Shown: piece after piece, positions 25,356 to 34,110 of the stretch | How positions within the stretch are numbered: position 1 is the first letter of the stretch | Layout of the letters: each line of letters starts with the position of its first letter | NCBI GenBank assembly: GCA_964642725.1 | Contig: CAZXQG010000011.1 | Location: 1-64,000 of the forward strand | Direction of reading: 5' to 3' | Source of the DNA: JAGVPT01 sp964642725 | GTDB lineage: Bacteria; Bacteroidota; Ignavibacteria; UBA10030; UBA8401 | DNA length: 64,000 bases | Translations under genes and position numbers: made by a program | The notes under the pieces: generated by a model | Seen by the model: only the letters and a program-made list of their open reading frames with translations | Told to the model about the DNA's origin: nothing | Database searches by the model: none

Positions 25356-28043
25356 CTAATTCTTCAACTGCTCTAAACTAGTTTTCAGTTTAACTATCGT
25401 CTGTTGGAAGCTTTCCTGTTTGTCTTTTTCTTTTTGGATGACATCTGCCGGCGCTTTACCCGCAAAATTAGGGTTGTCCAGTTTTGATAGAACAGCTTTT
25501 AATTGTCCTTCCAGACGGAGAACTTCTTTCTCAAGCCGGCCCCGTTCAATGTCGATATCGATTAATCCTTTTAACGGAACAAAGACTTCCTGCCCTTGGA
25601 CAACAGAACTTGCCGAGAAACCGGGCTTTGGAAGATTGGTGCCGATGGTAAGCGAATTGATTTTTGCCATCCGTTCAAGCGACGGGCGATTTGATTCAAG
25701 CACGCCCATCTTTGCCTCATCGCTGCAATTAACGACAAGGTCGACTTCCTTTGTAGGAGGCAGGTTCATTTCGCTGCGGACCGTCCGTACCGCGCTGATC
25801 ACGCTTTGGAGAAACTCCATCTCAAGGTCGGCCTTTGCATTGATCAGCGATTCGTCGGAAGCCGGCCACTGCGACTTCATGATGCTCTCGCCCGTCTTTC
25901 GCTCGCCGAGATGCTGCCATATTTCTTCCGTTACGAAGGGCATAAGAGGGTGGAGGAGTTTCAGCGTCTCTTCGTATACCCGGATCGCGCGGTTGACGAC
26001 CGCACGCTTCAAATTGCTGTCGCTCGTTTCGGCGATTCTGTTTTTTGCAAATTCCACATACCAGTCGCAGAAATCATGCCACATGAAATCGTACAACATT
26101 TTCGCAGCTTCGTTGACCCTCAGGTTCTCAAGTGCGGCCGTCGTTTCCCGCACCGTTGCATTGAACCGCGAGAGAATCCATGCGTCCGACAAATCATCCG
26201 AAGGAGCGGTACTGACGATCGCGAGATCGGACGGTGATTCTGCTGCAATTGCATCGCGGTTCATCAGCAGGAAGCGTCCGGCATTCCAAATCTTATTTGC
26301 AAAATTCCTTCCCATCTCGCATTTCTCGTTCGAATACAAAACATCCTGGCCGATCGGCGCAAGATACAAAATCGTGAACCGTAGGGCGTCGGCACCGTAT
26401 GTGGCGATCACATCAAGCGGGTCCGGAGAATTGCCGAGCGATTTACTCATCTTTCGCCCTTGCATATCCCTTATGATGCTGGTAAAATAGACATGTTTGA
26501 ACGGGACATTACCCCTGAATTCCAGCCCCGCCATGATCATCCGTGCAACCCAGAAGAATATGATGTCCGGTGCGGTGATAAGCGTGTCGGTTGGATAAAA
26601 ATAATTTACGTCCTCATTTTCTTTCGGCCAATCGAACACCGAAAAAGGCCAGAGCCATGACGAGAACCATGTATCGAGCACATCATCATCTTGCCGCAGA
26701 TTCTCAGCGGTAAACTCTGAATTTTGCGCTTTTAGTTTTTCGGAGGCCTCTTCAACGCTTCGCGCAACGATCAGACTTCCGTCAGGAAGATAGTACACGG
26801 GGATCCGGTGTCCCCACCAGAGCTGGCGGGAGATGCACCAATCTCGGATGTTTGTCATCCAGTGTTCGTAAACTTTCGTCCAACGGTCGGGATAAAATTT
26901 TATTTCCCCGTTCATCACAACCTGCAAGGCCTTCTCGGCAAGCGGTTTCATACGTACAAACCATTGGTCGGAAAGGTACGGCTCGATGACCGTATCACAG
27001 CGGTAGCAGTGTCCGACGCTGTGGACATGGTCCTCTATTTTTGCCAGCAATCCCTTTTTTTCCAGATCGCGGATTATTTCTTTCCTGCATTCGTACCGGT
27101 CAAGGCCGCGATACTTGTTCGGGACATGTTCATTCATTTTTCCTGACGTGTCCATCACGATCAATTTTTCCAAGCCGTGCCGTTCGCCGATTTGATAATC
27201 GTTCGGGTCGTGTGCTGGCGTTACTTTGACGGCTCCTGTACCAAACGCTGCATCGACAAAATCGTCGGCGATGATGGGGATCAATCGGTTCGCAACCGGA
27301 AGGAGGACGCTTTTTCCGACAAGATGTTTGTAGCGGTCGTCTTTCGGGTTGACGGCAACGGCAGTATCGCCGAGCATCGTTTCAGGACGCGTTGTTGCCA
27401 CCGTGACGAATTCGTCGACACCTTCGATCGGATATTTGATGTACCAAAGATGACCATTGCTATCCGAATGGTTCACTTCGTCGTCGCTCAGGGCTGTGTG
27501 GTCTTTCGGGCACCAATTGACAATATATTTCCCTTTGTAGATCAATCCTTTTTCGTACAAACGTACGAACACTTCTTGCACTGCGTTCGACAACCCTTCA
27601 TCCATAGTGAAACGTTCTCGTTCCCAATCGCACGATGTTCCGAGTTTTCGAAGCTGTTTGATGATCGTTCCGCCGTACAACTCTTTCCACTGCCACACCC
27701 GTTGAACGAATTGCTCTCGCCCTAATTCGCGCCTGGCGATTCCTTCCTTGAGAAGAGATTTCTCAACGACATGCTGTGTTGCAATGCCTGCGTGGTCCGT
27801 CCCGGGAACCCAGCATGCTTCGTATCCCTGCATGCGGCGCCATCGGATGAAAACATCCTGCAGCGTATTATTAAGAACATGTCCCATCGTAAGGATGCCG
27901 GTGATATTGGGAGGCGGAATAACGATGGTGTACGGCTTCTTACTTTTGTCGGGTGAAGCGTGGAAAAAGCCGTTCGACTCCCAGAATTGGTACCATTTAT
28001 CCTCAACTTCTTGAGGTGCGTAGGATTTCGCGAGTTCCTGCAT
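25356..28043 (-). CDS. valS: valyl-tRNA synthetase
   Basis: 895 residues, class I synthetase charging tRNA-Val. The HIGH-type signature is PPPNITGILTMGHVLNN (about 43-59) and the KMSKS loop appears as GRKMSKSLGNSPDP. The large editing domain (ATTRPETMLGDTAVAVNP) sits between them. The anticodon-binding domain carries DFMWHDFCDWYVE, and a C-terminal coiled coil (ERGRLEKEVLRLEGQL…LKTSLEQLKN) is characteristic of ValS. A full-length, intact gene. Stand-alone; 70 bp separate it from the cyclic-nucleotide-binding gene. Confidence 0.97.
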   Translation of the reverse strand: MQELAKSYAPQEVEDKWYQFWESNGFFHASPDKSKKPYTIVIPPPNITGILTMGHVLNNTLQDVFIRWRRMQGYEACWVPGTDHAGIATQHVVEKSLLKEGIARRELGREQFVQRVWQWKELYGGTIIKQLRKLGTSCDWERERFTMDEGLSNAVQEVFVRLYEKGLIYKGKYIVNWCPKDHTALSDDEVNHSDSNGHLWYIKYPIEGVDEFVTVATTRPETMLGDTAVAVNPKDDRYKHLVGKSVLLPVANRLIPIIADDFVDAAFGTGAVKVTPAHDPNDYQIGERHGLEKLIVMDTSGKMNEHVPNKYRGLDRYECRKEIIRDLEKKGLLAKIEDHVHSVGHCYRCDTVIEPYLSDQWFVRMKPLAEKALQVVMNGEIKFYPDRWTKVYEHWMTNIRDWCISRQLWWGHRIPVYYLPDGSLIVARSVEEASEKLKAQNSEFTAENLRQDDDVLDTWFSSWLWPFSVFDWPKENEDVNYFYPTDTLITAPDIIFFWVARMIMAGLEFRGNVPFKHVYFTSIIRDMQGRKMSKSLGNSPDPLDVIATYGADALRFTILYLAPIGQDVLYSNEKCEMGRNFANKIWNAGRFLLMNRDAIAAESPSDLAIVSTAPSDDLSDAWILSRFNATVRETTAALENLRVNEAAKMLYDFMWHDFCDWYVEFAKNRIAETSDSNLKRAVVNRAIRVYEETLKLLHPLMPFVTEEIWQHLGERKTGESIMKSQWPASDESLINAKADLEMEFLQSVISAVRTVRSEMNLPPTKEVDLVVNCSDEAKMGVLESNRPSLERMAKINSLTIGTNLPKPGFSASSVVQGQEVFVPLKGLIDIDIERGRLEKEVLRLEGQLKAVLSKLDNPNFAGKAPADVIQKEKDKQESFQQTIVKLKTSLEQLKN

Positions 28044-28112
28044 TTTGACTGTAATGAAAAATGATGAGTGAACAATGTATGCTTGGGACGGAAGATGAGC
28101 GCCGGGAGGAGG

Positions 28113-28625
28113 TCACCTCTCCAGCGCCAGACTCAATGCCGTCGTAAGCTTAAGCACATCTTGTGTGGTTTTATCGAGCCTGTTGCTGATGATCGTTACG
28201 ATATTTTTGAGCACATGGTATCCGATTTCATGGTCGGATTCCGTGAGCCTGAAAAAATCCTCCTGCGCAATTTCCGCGATCATACACTTTGATTTCGCGA
28301 TGACGCTTGCCGAGCGTTCGGCGTTCGAATCGAAGAGCGCCATCTCGCCAAAGAATGCGTAATCGTCTCCCGTTAACCTGATGAGTGATTTGTCCCGCTG
28401 GTCCATTCCGCGCCCCGCAATTTTCAGGAGCAGCGATTTCGACACTTCCACTTCGCCGTCGAGAAGGATGAACATTTCGGTTCCCCGCGTCCCTTCCTTG
28501 ATGATCACAGAACCGGCTTCCACGGTTTTTTCTTTGATGATGTGCTTGATCATATCGAGCTTGTCATCCGACAGTCCGATGAAGATCGGTATCTTTTTCA
28601 GGAAACTTGCTTCAATTTTCTTCAT
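28113..28625 (-). CDS. stand-alone cyclic-nucleotide-binding domain protein
   Basis: 170 residues forming one cyclic-nucleotide-binding beta-roll (FIGLSDDKLDMIKHII, GSVIIKEGTRGTEMFILLDGEVEV, DYAFFGEMALFDSNAERSASVIAKSKC) with flanking helices. The FFGEMALFD-x-RSAS phosphate-binding cassette is well preserved. There is no DNA-binding or enzymatic domain, so it is not a CRP-type regulator. It follows the K+ channel gene by 14 bp on the same strand, which suggests it senses cAMP or cGMP for, or together with, that channel. Confidence 0.85.
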   Translation of the reverse strand: MKKIEASFLKKIPIFIGLSDDKLDMIKHIIKEKTVEAGSVIIKEGTRGTEMFILLDGEVEVSKSLLLKIAGRGMDQRDKSLIRLTGDDYAFFGEMALFDSNAERSASVIAKSKCMIAEIAQEDFFRLTESDHEIGYHVLKNIVTIISNRLDKTTQDVLKLTTALSLALER

Positions 28626-28639
28626 ACCATTGCCGCGTT

Positions 28640-29824
28640 CTATGATTTGTCGACATCAATCGTTCCGATGATGACGGCCAAATCTTTTTTTTGAATTTGA
28701 TAGTCGAACGGCGGGTTGACTTCGATCCGCATGCCCACTCGTTCCGCCACGTTGATCCCTGCCTCTTTAAATTTCCGCTCGATGAATGTATCGACCGCCG
28801 ACATATCGTGCGACAGAATATCGCCGAGGCTCACCGTCTCTTCCTCCGTTACAAGGCCGATGAGCGTCCAGTTTTTTGTCCTCTTGAAGTGAAGGGATGC
28901 TTCCTCGAACGTTTTGTTGATAAATTCTTCGGGGATCGGAACCCGGTGGATATCGTTGCCGTGTTCGTAATCAAGAAGCTCCATGGCGACCTGTGACGCT
29001 CCGGGGGACAAGATTTGGTTTGCAAGGAAGAACCCGATGTGCTGGTCGCTCACGATAACGTCGTCGGCGTTTGCCCGTTTGACGTGTTGATAATTTTCGC
29101 GGTTGGCAACATGAACAAAGACTTTTATCTTCGGGTTCATCGATTTCATCGTCAGCAGTGCAAGCAGCGTCTTGTCGTCGGACAAATGTCCCGACTGCGA
29201 CGTTGTGTCCGGTACAATGATTGCTGACCGGGCCGCTTTGATGTTTGCCCTGTTCAGCACAGGCTCGCGCGAGTAATCGCCGCGCACAAATTTGATATCG
29301 AGGTTCGCGTATGCTTCGCTGACGACTTCCATCAGCTCTGGCTGCGCTTCGTTCGCCAGCACAATTTTCATCGTCGTGGCCGCCGTGCTGTAGCGGTTCA
29401 AAATACGCAGGATCTCTTCGACGTGCGTATTCCATCCGCAGATGAGGATGTGATCTGTAAAATTGATGTCCTGCAATCCTTGGCTCTCCTTAATTTTTCT
29501 TGCAACGAAAATCGACGATATCGTCGCGGTGAAAAGTGAAATGAGAATTAACCCGCTGATGATTGTTATTGATCCGACAATCCTGCCTGCGGTCGTTACG
29601 GGAACTTTGTCGCCGTATCCGACCGTTGACATCGTCACAATGGACCACCATATCGCGTCGCCGAAAGTCTGGAATTGACGGGCGTTTGCAACGTGCTCGG
29701 ACAGCAGCACGAACAATGCCGTTGCAGTAACAGCCACAACAATGACGACAATCAATTGCGCAAGCTGGCTCTTCCGCAGAAACTTTGCGGCCTGTGCCGC
29801 AGCGAGCGAGAAATTCTTTTTCAT
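28640..29824 (-). CDS. two-TM potassium channel with RCK (TrkA-N) domain
   Basis: 394 residues. TM1 ~23-42, pore helix and selectivity filter TMSTVGYGD (64-72), TM2 ~82-105, then an RCK/TrkA-N Rossmann domain (DHILICGWNTHVEEILRIL, 124-142; AARSAIIVPD) and a C-terminal RCK_C-like region. Architecture and size match MthK/Kch-type channels gated by ligands bound to the RCK ring. Its start codon overlaps the stop of the M23 peptidase gene, and a cyclic-nucleotide-binding protein lies 14 bp downstream. Confidence 0.9.
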   Translation of the reverse strand: MKKNFSLAAAQAAKFLRKSQLAQLIVVIVVAVTATALFVLLSEHVANARQFQTFGDAIWWSIVTMSTVGYGDKVPVTTAGRIVGSITIISGLILISLFTATISSIFVARKIKESQGLQDINFTDHILICGWNTHVEEILRILNRYSTAATTMKIVLANEAQPELMEVVSEAYANLDIKFVRGDYSREPVLNRANIKAARSAIIVPDTTSQSGHLSDDKTLLALLTMKSMNPKIKVFVHVANRENYQHVKRANADDVIVSDQHIGFFLANQILSPGASQVAMELLDYEHGNDIHRVPIPEEFINKTFEEASLHFKRTKNWTLIGLVTEEETVSLGDILSHDMSAVDTFIERKFKEAGINVAERVGMRIEVNPPFDYQIQKKDLAVIIGTIDVDKS

Positions 29825-32139
29825 CAGTAGACGGTCAGCGTTTTTGCCAGATGTGCCGCGTTACCAACGCGGTCTTTGACTTCGACCTGTACCGTGTACC
29901 GCCCGCGCGGCAGCGGATCGAGAGGGATGTAAAACACCGTTCTTCTTTCCGGGTCGTATTCCGGAATAATTCGTTCGCCGTTCAAAAAAACATTGATCTC
30001 GTTGTCATCAACTCCCGAGAGATTGTCCCGAACAGAGAAGGAAAACAGCGGCCGGCCCTTTCTATTGGATGACGACGTTCGCCATCGGCTGATTTTAGGC
30101 TGTTGATCGTCGCGCAGCACGCCAAACGTGCCGAGCGTGTGCGCCTGGCGCAGGTCGAAGGTATGCGTTTGGCGGCTGCGGTCCGCCGTCAGAAATCTCC
30201 ACCCCCCGCCGCTGTTTACATACAACCCCAGCTTATCGCCGGATTCAAATTTCTCCGTATATTTTAACGTCGCCTTGATCGCGCCTCGCAACAAGACGTC
30301 GCGGGGCTGGATGTCATACCGTGACTCGGTTATCTTTTCTATGACGGGATGAAGTGGAGCAAAAACTGCACCGCGCTCAAATGTCACCGTAAAATTTCCA
30401 TCGTCAGACTGGATCGTTCCCTCCCGGTCGGGAAAGACGGTATTTAACATGAATGAATCGAAGACTTCCGACCGCTTTCCCCCAATTTCACAAAACGCTT
30501 TGAGATGCACCATACCGCGTAAGGTCGGCGATAATCTGTATACTCCGGTGTAAGTGTCTATGTCCACGGCTTGCAGCGGAATTGATGCGGTTGTCGCTCC
30601 CTGCTGAACTTGCAGGGAAGGCGGTTTGGAAAACGGGGCAGAGGATTCGACCCACACCTTCAAAAACGAGCCGTCAACATCGCTTGTCAATTCTGCATTT
30701 CCCGATATGGAAGAACGGTTGAGAAAATAATAGACAGGAAACGACCGAGTCCCCCAAGCATTTTTTGCCACCACACGTACGACATCGCGTCCATTGAAAT
30801 TACCGGGGATGGAAAAAGTATCGTCCTTCATTGTCAGGAGGCGAGTATCGTATTCCTGCACGTTCCATCTTTTTGATGCAAACGTTTTCGTGCCGATTTC
30901 CAAAGACGCTACGTTCTGGATCTTTGGCAGATACGCCGTCAGTGAGTCGGCGGTGACATTCGAGATCTCGACCGCCGGTGGATGGTTGAGCACAAAGGTT
31001 CCCGAAAGTTCGGAAGAATTTCCGGAATAATCCGACGCAATGACTTTAAACGTGTGCAGTCCCTCCGAAAAATTCTTCAGTGCCACGACACCGTCGAACT
31101 GGTTCCGCCGGTTGTAAAACGGCAGTGTGTTTCCTTCATCCACATAGAGCTTTTGGAATCTTCCTTTTCTCTCTTTCCAAAGAGCCCAATCGAAATCTAC
31201 TCCGATTTGTCGCGTCTCATCTTCCGGGAATCGATTGCGCTGCGACGTGAATATTGTTGTTCCGTCCACCTGAAACTCGAACGCGTACACGCTCGAGCGG
31301 TACCGCGTGTTGTTGACTCTGTCCGCCGCATCAATAGAGAAGCCGAGGGAGCCGGTAGCACGAATGACTTCGGGAATAGTAAACGACGACGAACTTTGAG
31401 CATGCGCTCGGTACACCTTTGGGGAAAATGCGTAGTCAACGAATGAATATTCGTCCATCGGCGTAATTGCGAGGCGCCGGATAATCGGGGGCTCCGTATC
31501 GGTGAACCGGTGAATATTGGGAAAGAGAAGCGGGTTGACCGGGTTGAAGTTCTCATCCCGTATCTCAAAATGTAAGTGAGCATCGCCGCTGCCGCTTTCT
31601 CCGCTGTACGCGACAACGTCGCCTTTTTGCACGGGATATTCTCCCGGCTGAAATTTCATTTCGATAGAAAATTTGCCGTGCTTCAGTTGTTCCGCGCGAA
31701 CGGCACGTTCAAGGTCATCCTTGAAAGCGCTGAGGTGGGCATACGTTGTATAAAAGCCGTCTGCATGCCGAAGCACCAGGTATCTGCCGTAGCCGTAAGG
31801 GGAAACCTCGAGACGTGCCACGTAGCCGTCCCGTGAAGCGTAGACGTCCACGCCGATTTTATTGCTCGTCCCTATATCGATGCCCGCGTGGAAATGAGAC
31901 GAACGGAATTCTGCAAAGGAAGACGTAATTTTCGGGCTGGCATTTATAGGCCAGACGTAGTCATCACGATCCGTTCGGATCGAGTCAAACGGAGCGTAAA
32001 GCGATTCTACCGACGATGCGTGCGGAGCTGCGGTGTTCGCCGGCGGCCAATACGCAAAACTCGGCAGTAGCGGCGACATAGCGACAAGGGCTGCGCCCAA
32101 GATGATCGAGAAAAGAAAATTTCCACGAAAAAAAATCAC
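29824..32139 (-). CDS. M23 (LytM) family metallopeptidase with Ig-like repeats
   Basis: About 771 residues from the GTG at 32139, chosen because AAGGTG lies 5 nt upstream, it clears the FAH gene by 10 bp, and it puts the hydrophobic signal segment (LFSIILGAALVAMSPLLPSF) first. The peptidase domain (~60-220) has the zinc motif HFHAGIDIG and the downstream HLHFEI. Members cut peptidoglycan cross-bridges or act as degenerate activators; the key residues are present here. The remaining ~500 residues are beta-sandwich/Ig-like repeats, ending with DNLSGVDDNEI and GRYTVQVEVKDRVGN. Likely periplasmic or outer-membrane-facing. Confidence 0.86.
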   Translation of the reverse strand: MIFFRGNFLFSIILGAALVAMSPLLPSFAYWPPANTAAPHASSVESLYAPFDSIRTDRDDYVWPINASPKITSSFAEFRSSHFHAGIDIGTSNKIGVDVYASRDGYVARLEVSPYGYGRYLVLRHADGFYTTYAHLSAFKDDLERAVRAEQLKHGKFSIEMKFQPGEYPVQKGDVVAYSGESGSGDAHLHFEIRDENFNPVNPLLFPNIHRFTDTEPPIIRRLAITPMDEYSFVDYAFSPKVYRAHAQSSSSFTIPEVIRATGSLGFSIDAADRVNNTRYRSSVYAFEFQVDGTTIFTSQRNRFPEDETRQIGVDFDWALWKERKGRFQKLYVDEGNTLPFYNRRNQFDGVVALKNFSEGLHTFKVIASDYSGNSSELSGTFVLNHPPAVEISNVTADSLTAYLPKIQNVASLEIGTKTFASKRWNVQEYDTRLLTMKDDTFSIPGNFNGRDVVRVVAKNAWGTRSFPVYYFLNRSSISGNAELTSDVDGSFLKVWVESSAPFSKPPSLQVQQGATTASIPLQAVDIDTYTGVYRLSPTLRGMVHLKAFCEIGGKRSEVFDSFMLNTVFPDREGTIQSDDGNFTVTFERGAVFAPLHPVIEKITESRYDIQPRDVLLRGAIKATLKYTEKFESGDKLGLYVNSGGGWRFLTADRSRQTHTFDLRQAHTLGTFGVLRDDQQPKISRWRTSSSNRKGRPLFSFSVRDNLSGVDDNEINVFLNGERIIPEYDPERRTVFYIPLDPLPRGRYTVQVEVKDRVGNAAHLAKTLTVY

Positions 32140-32149
32140 TTCATCACCT

Positions 32150-32824
32150 TTAGGACTTCGACTCGGCGGACACAACTGAATGACGCAGTTTTCCAATTCT
32201 GGGAATTTCTGCTTCAATTACATCCCCTGCTACAACTTTGCCCACACCTTCGGGTGTCCCTGTATAGATAACGTCCCCTTCTTCAAGCGTGAAAATTGAA
32301 GAAAGGAACGCAATAATGTAATCGATCTTATAGATCATATTCGAGGTGTTGGAGTGCTGCCGTTCTTTGCCATTTACACGCAGTACCAGCTCGAGAGTAT
32401 TTGGATCGCCGGCCTGAGCTCTGGATATAAACGGCGAAAGAGGCGCTGAGGTATCGAACCCTTTTGCGATTGACCAGGGATTTCCGGCGGCTTTCGCTTC
32501 CTTCTGGAGGTCGCGCATGGTCATATCCAATCCGATTCCAAACCCCGCGACATAACTGAACGCTTCTGATTGCGAAATATTCCTGCCTTGTTTGCCAATC
32601 AAAACGGTCAATTCCACTTCGTGCTGAACGTCATTGGAAATTTTTGGCAAGACGATGTCGTCGCCGTTCTCGATAATAGCTGTAGAGGGTTTTAGAAAAA
32701 TAATCGGTGACGAAGGTGCGGCCGCACCCATCTCTTTAGCATGCTTTGCATAGTTTTGGCCGAGGCAAAGAATTTTTCCCACAGCATATTTCTTGTGTGT
32801 GGGAAGAAGTGTGACAGATTTCAT
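32150..32824 (-). CDS. fumarylacetoacetate hydrolase (FAH) family protein
   Basis: 224 residues from the ATG at 32824; this start matches the compact family N terminus (KILCLGQNYAKHAKEMG), and a frame extension to 32884 looks non-native. Conserved FAH motifs: PIIFLKPSTAI, VELTVLIGKQGRN, FGIGLDMTMRDLQ, KGFDTSAPLSPF, TPEGVGKV. Relatives include acylpyruvate hydrolase/oxaloacetate decarboxylase (FAHD1) and homoprotocatechuate isomerase-decarboxylase. The single-domain size fits the FAHD1 type. It lies upstream of the M23 gene and is divergent from purM. Confidence 0.88.
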   Translation of the reverse strand: MKSVTLLPTHKKYAVGKILCLGQNYAKHAKEMGAAAPSSPIIFLKPSTAIIENGDDIVLPKISNDVQHEVELTVLIGKQGRNISQSEAFSYVAGFGIGLDMTMRDLQKEAKAAGNPWSIAKGFDTSAPLSPFISRAQAGDPNTLELVLRVNGKERQHSNTSNMIYKIDYIIAFLSSIFTLEEGDVIYTGTPEGVGKVVAGDVIEAEIPRIGKLRHSVVSAESKS

Positions 32825-33005
32825 CGGTAATGAATCGTAACGGTAAGCACATGAAAATATAGTCAAGAGGCGAGACTTTATCAAGAGAGCGTTGAAGTAA
32901 AACCTTTTAGAGCATAAGGAAGAATGCGTTCAGCTTCGAAAAAAACTGTTTCAATTCTAGGGAAATATTTCTACATTGGTGCACGATAAATACGAAAGGA
33001 AGAAT

Positions 33006-34007
33006 TTGTCGCAAACGTATAAAAAAGCCGGTGTAAATATTGCTGCGGGTGAAGCGGTTGTTGAGAGGATTAAGCGCAGCGTTCGTTCTACATTTACTAA
33101 GAACGTTTTGGCGGATATCGGTTCATTCGGAGCGTTTTACAGGGCATCGTTTGCGGGCATCAAAGACCCGGTGCTCGTTTCCAGCGTTGACGGGGTCGGC
33201 ACAAAGCTCAAAATTGCGTTTGCATTGAAGCGGTTTGATACCATCGGACAAGACCTGGTCAATCATTGCGTCAACGACATCGCCGTCTGCGGAGCGAAGC
33301 CTCTTTATTTCATGGATTATTTCGCCGCGGGAAGGCTTTCGCCGAAAGTGGCTGAGGAAGTCATTTCGGGTTTTGTAAAGGCGTGTAAACAAAACTCTTG
33401 CTCGATTATTGGGGGGGAGACTGCCGAAATGCCGGGGATGTACCGGGACGGAGAGTTTGACATAGCTGGAATGATTGTCGGAGTTGTAGAAAAAAAGAAA
33501 ATTATTGACGGAGGGCGAATCAAAGCAGGAGACGTTCTTATCGGACTTCCATCGGCGGGTCTGCATACGAACGGTTATTCTCTTGCGCGAAAGGTTCTTC
33601 TTCCCCGCTTTGGCCTCCACAAATTCTTCGCGGAACTGGATGGACCTCTCGGCGACGCACTTCTTGCGGTACATCGTTCGTATCTCTCGCCGATCCGATC
33701 GCTGCTGTCCAAAGATATTGTGAGGGGAATGTCCCACATCACCGGCGGCGGGATAGTGGGCAACACGAAGCGAGTTATACCGAAAGGCTTGCGGGTTTCG
33801 GTCGAATGGGATTCATGGGAGCGGCCGTCGATTTTTTCCCTGATACAAAACAGAGGAAAAGTGCCCGAACACGATATGCGTAAGACTTTCAATTTGGGTA
33901 TCGGACTTATTTTCATCGTTTCACGACAAAAGGCAGATTGGGCATTACACGTTTTGAGGCAACTAAACGAAAGGCCGCTCGTAATAGGTGATGTGGTTAA
34001 GGACTAA
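33006..34007 (+). CDS. purM: phosphoribosylformylglycinamidine cyclo-ligase (AIR synthetase)
   Basis: About 333 residues. ATP-dependent ring closure of FGAM to AIR, step five of purine synthesis. Start at TTG 33006 is chosen because AAAGGA sits 5 nt before it and the product then begins SQTYKKAGVNIAAGE, matching the family N terminus; GTG 32979 is an alternative. Motifs: VSSVDGVGTKLKIA, DLVNHCVNDIAVCGAKPLYFMDY, IGGETAEMPGMY, GLPSAGLHTNGYSLAR, MSHITGGGIVGN. Single gene, no other pur genes nearby. Confidence 0.94.
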   Translation: MSQTYKKAGVNIAAGEAVVERIKRSVRSTFTKNVLADIGSFGAFYRASFAGIKDPVLVSSVDGVGTKLKIAFALKRFDTIGQDLVNHCVNDIAVCGAKPLYFMDYFAAGRLSPKVAEEVISGFVKACKQNSCSIIGGETAEMPGMYRDGEFDIAGMIVGVVEKKKIIDGGRIKAGDVLIGLPSAGLHTNGYSLARKVLLPRFGLHKFFAELDGPLGDALLAVHRSYLSPIRSLLSKDIVRGMSHITGGGIVGNTKRVIPKGLRVSVEWDSWERPSIFSLIQNRGKVPEHDMRKTFNLGIGLIFIVSRQKADWALHVLRQLNERPLVIGDVVKD

Positions 34008-34110
34008 ATTACACGAATAGATTACATCCGAGATCAATATGTTGTTTTTAGGAGTGCACTGTGATGAAAATAGTAGGACAAGTACTATTCTTTCGGACCT
34101 GAAAGGCTAA

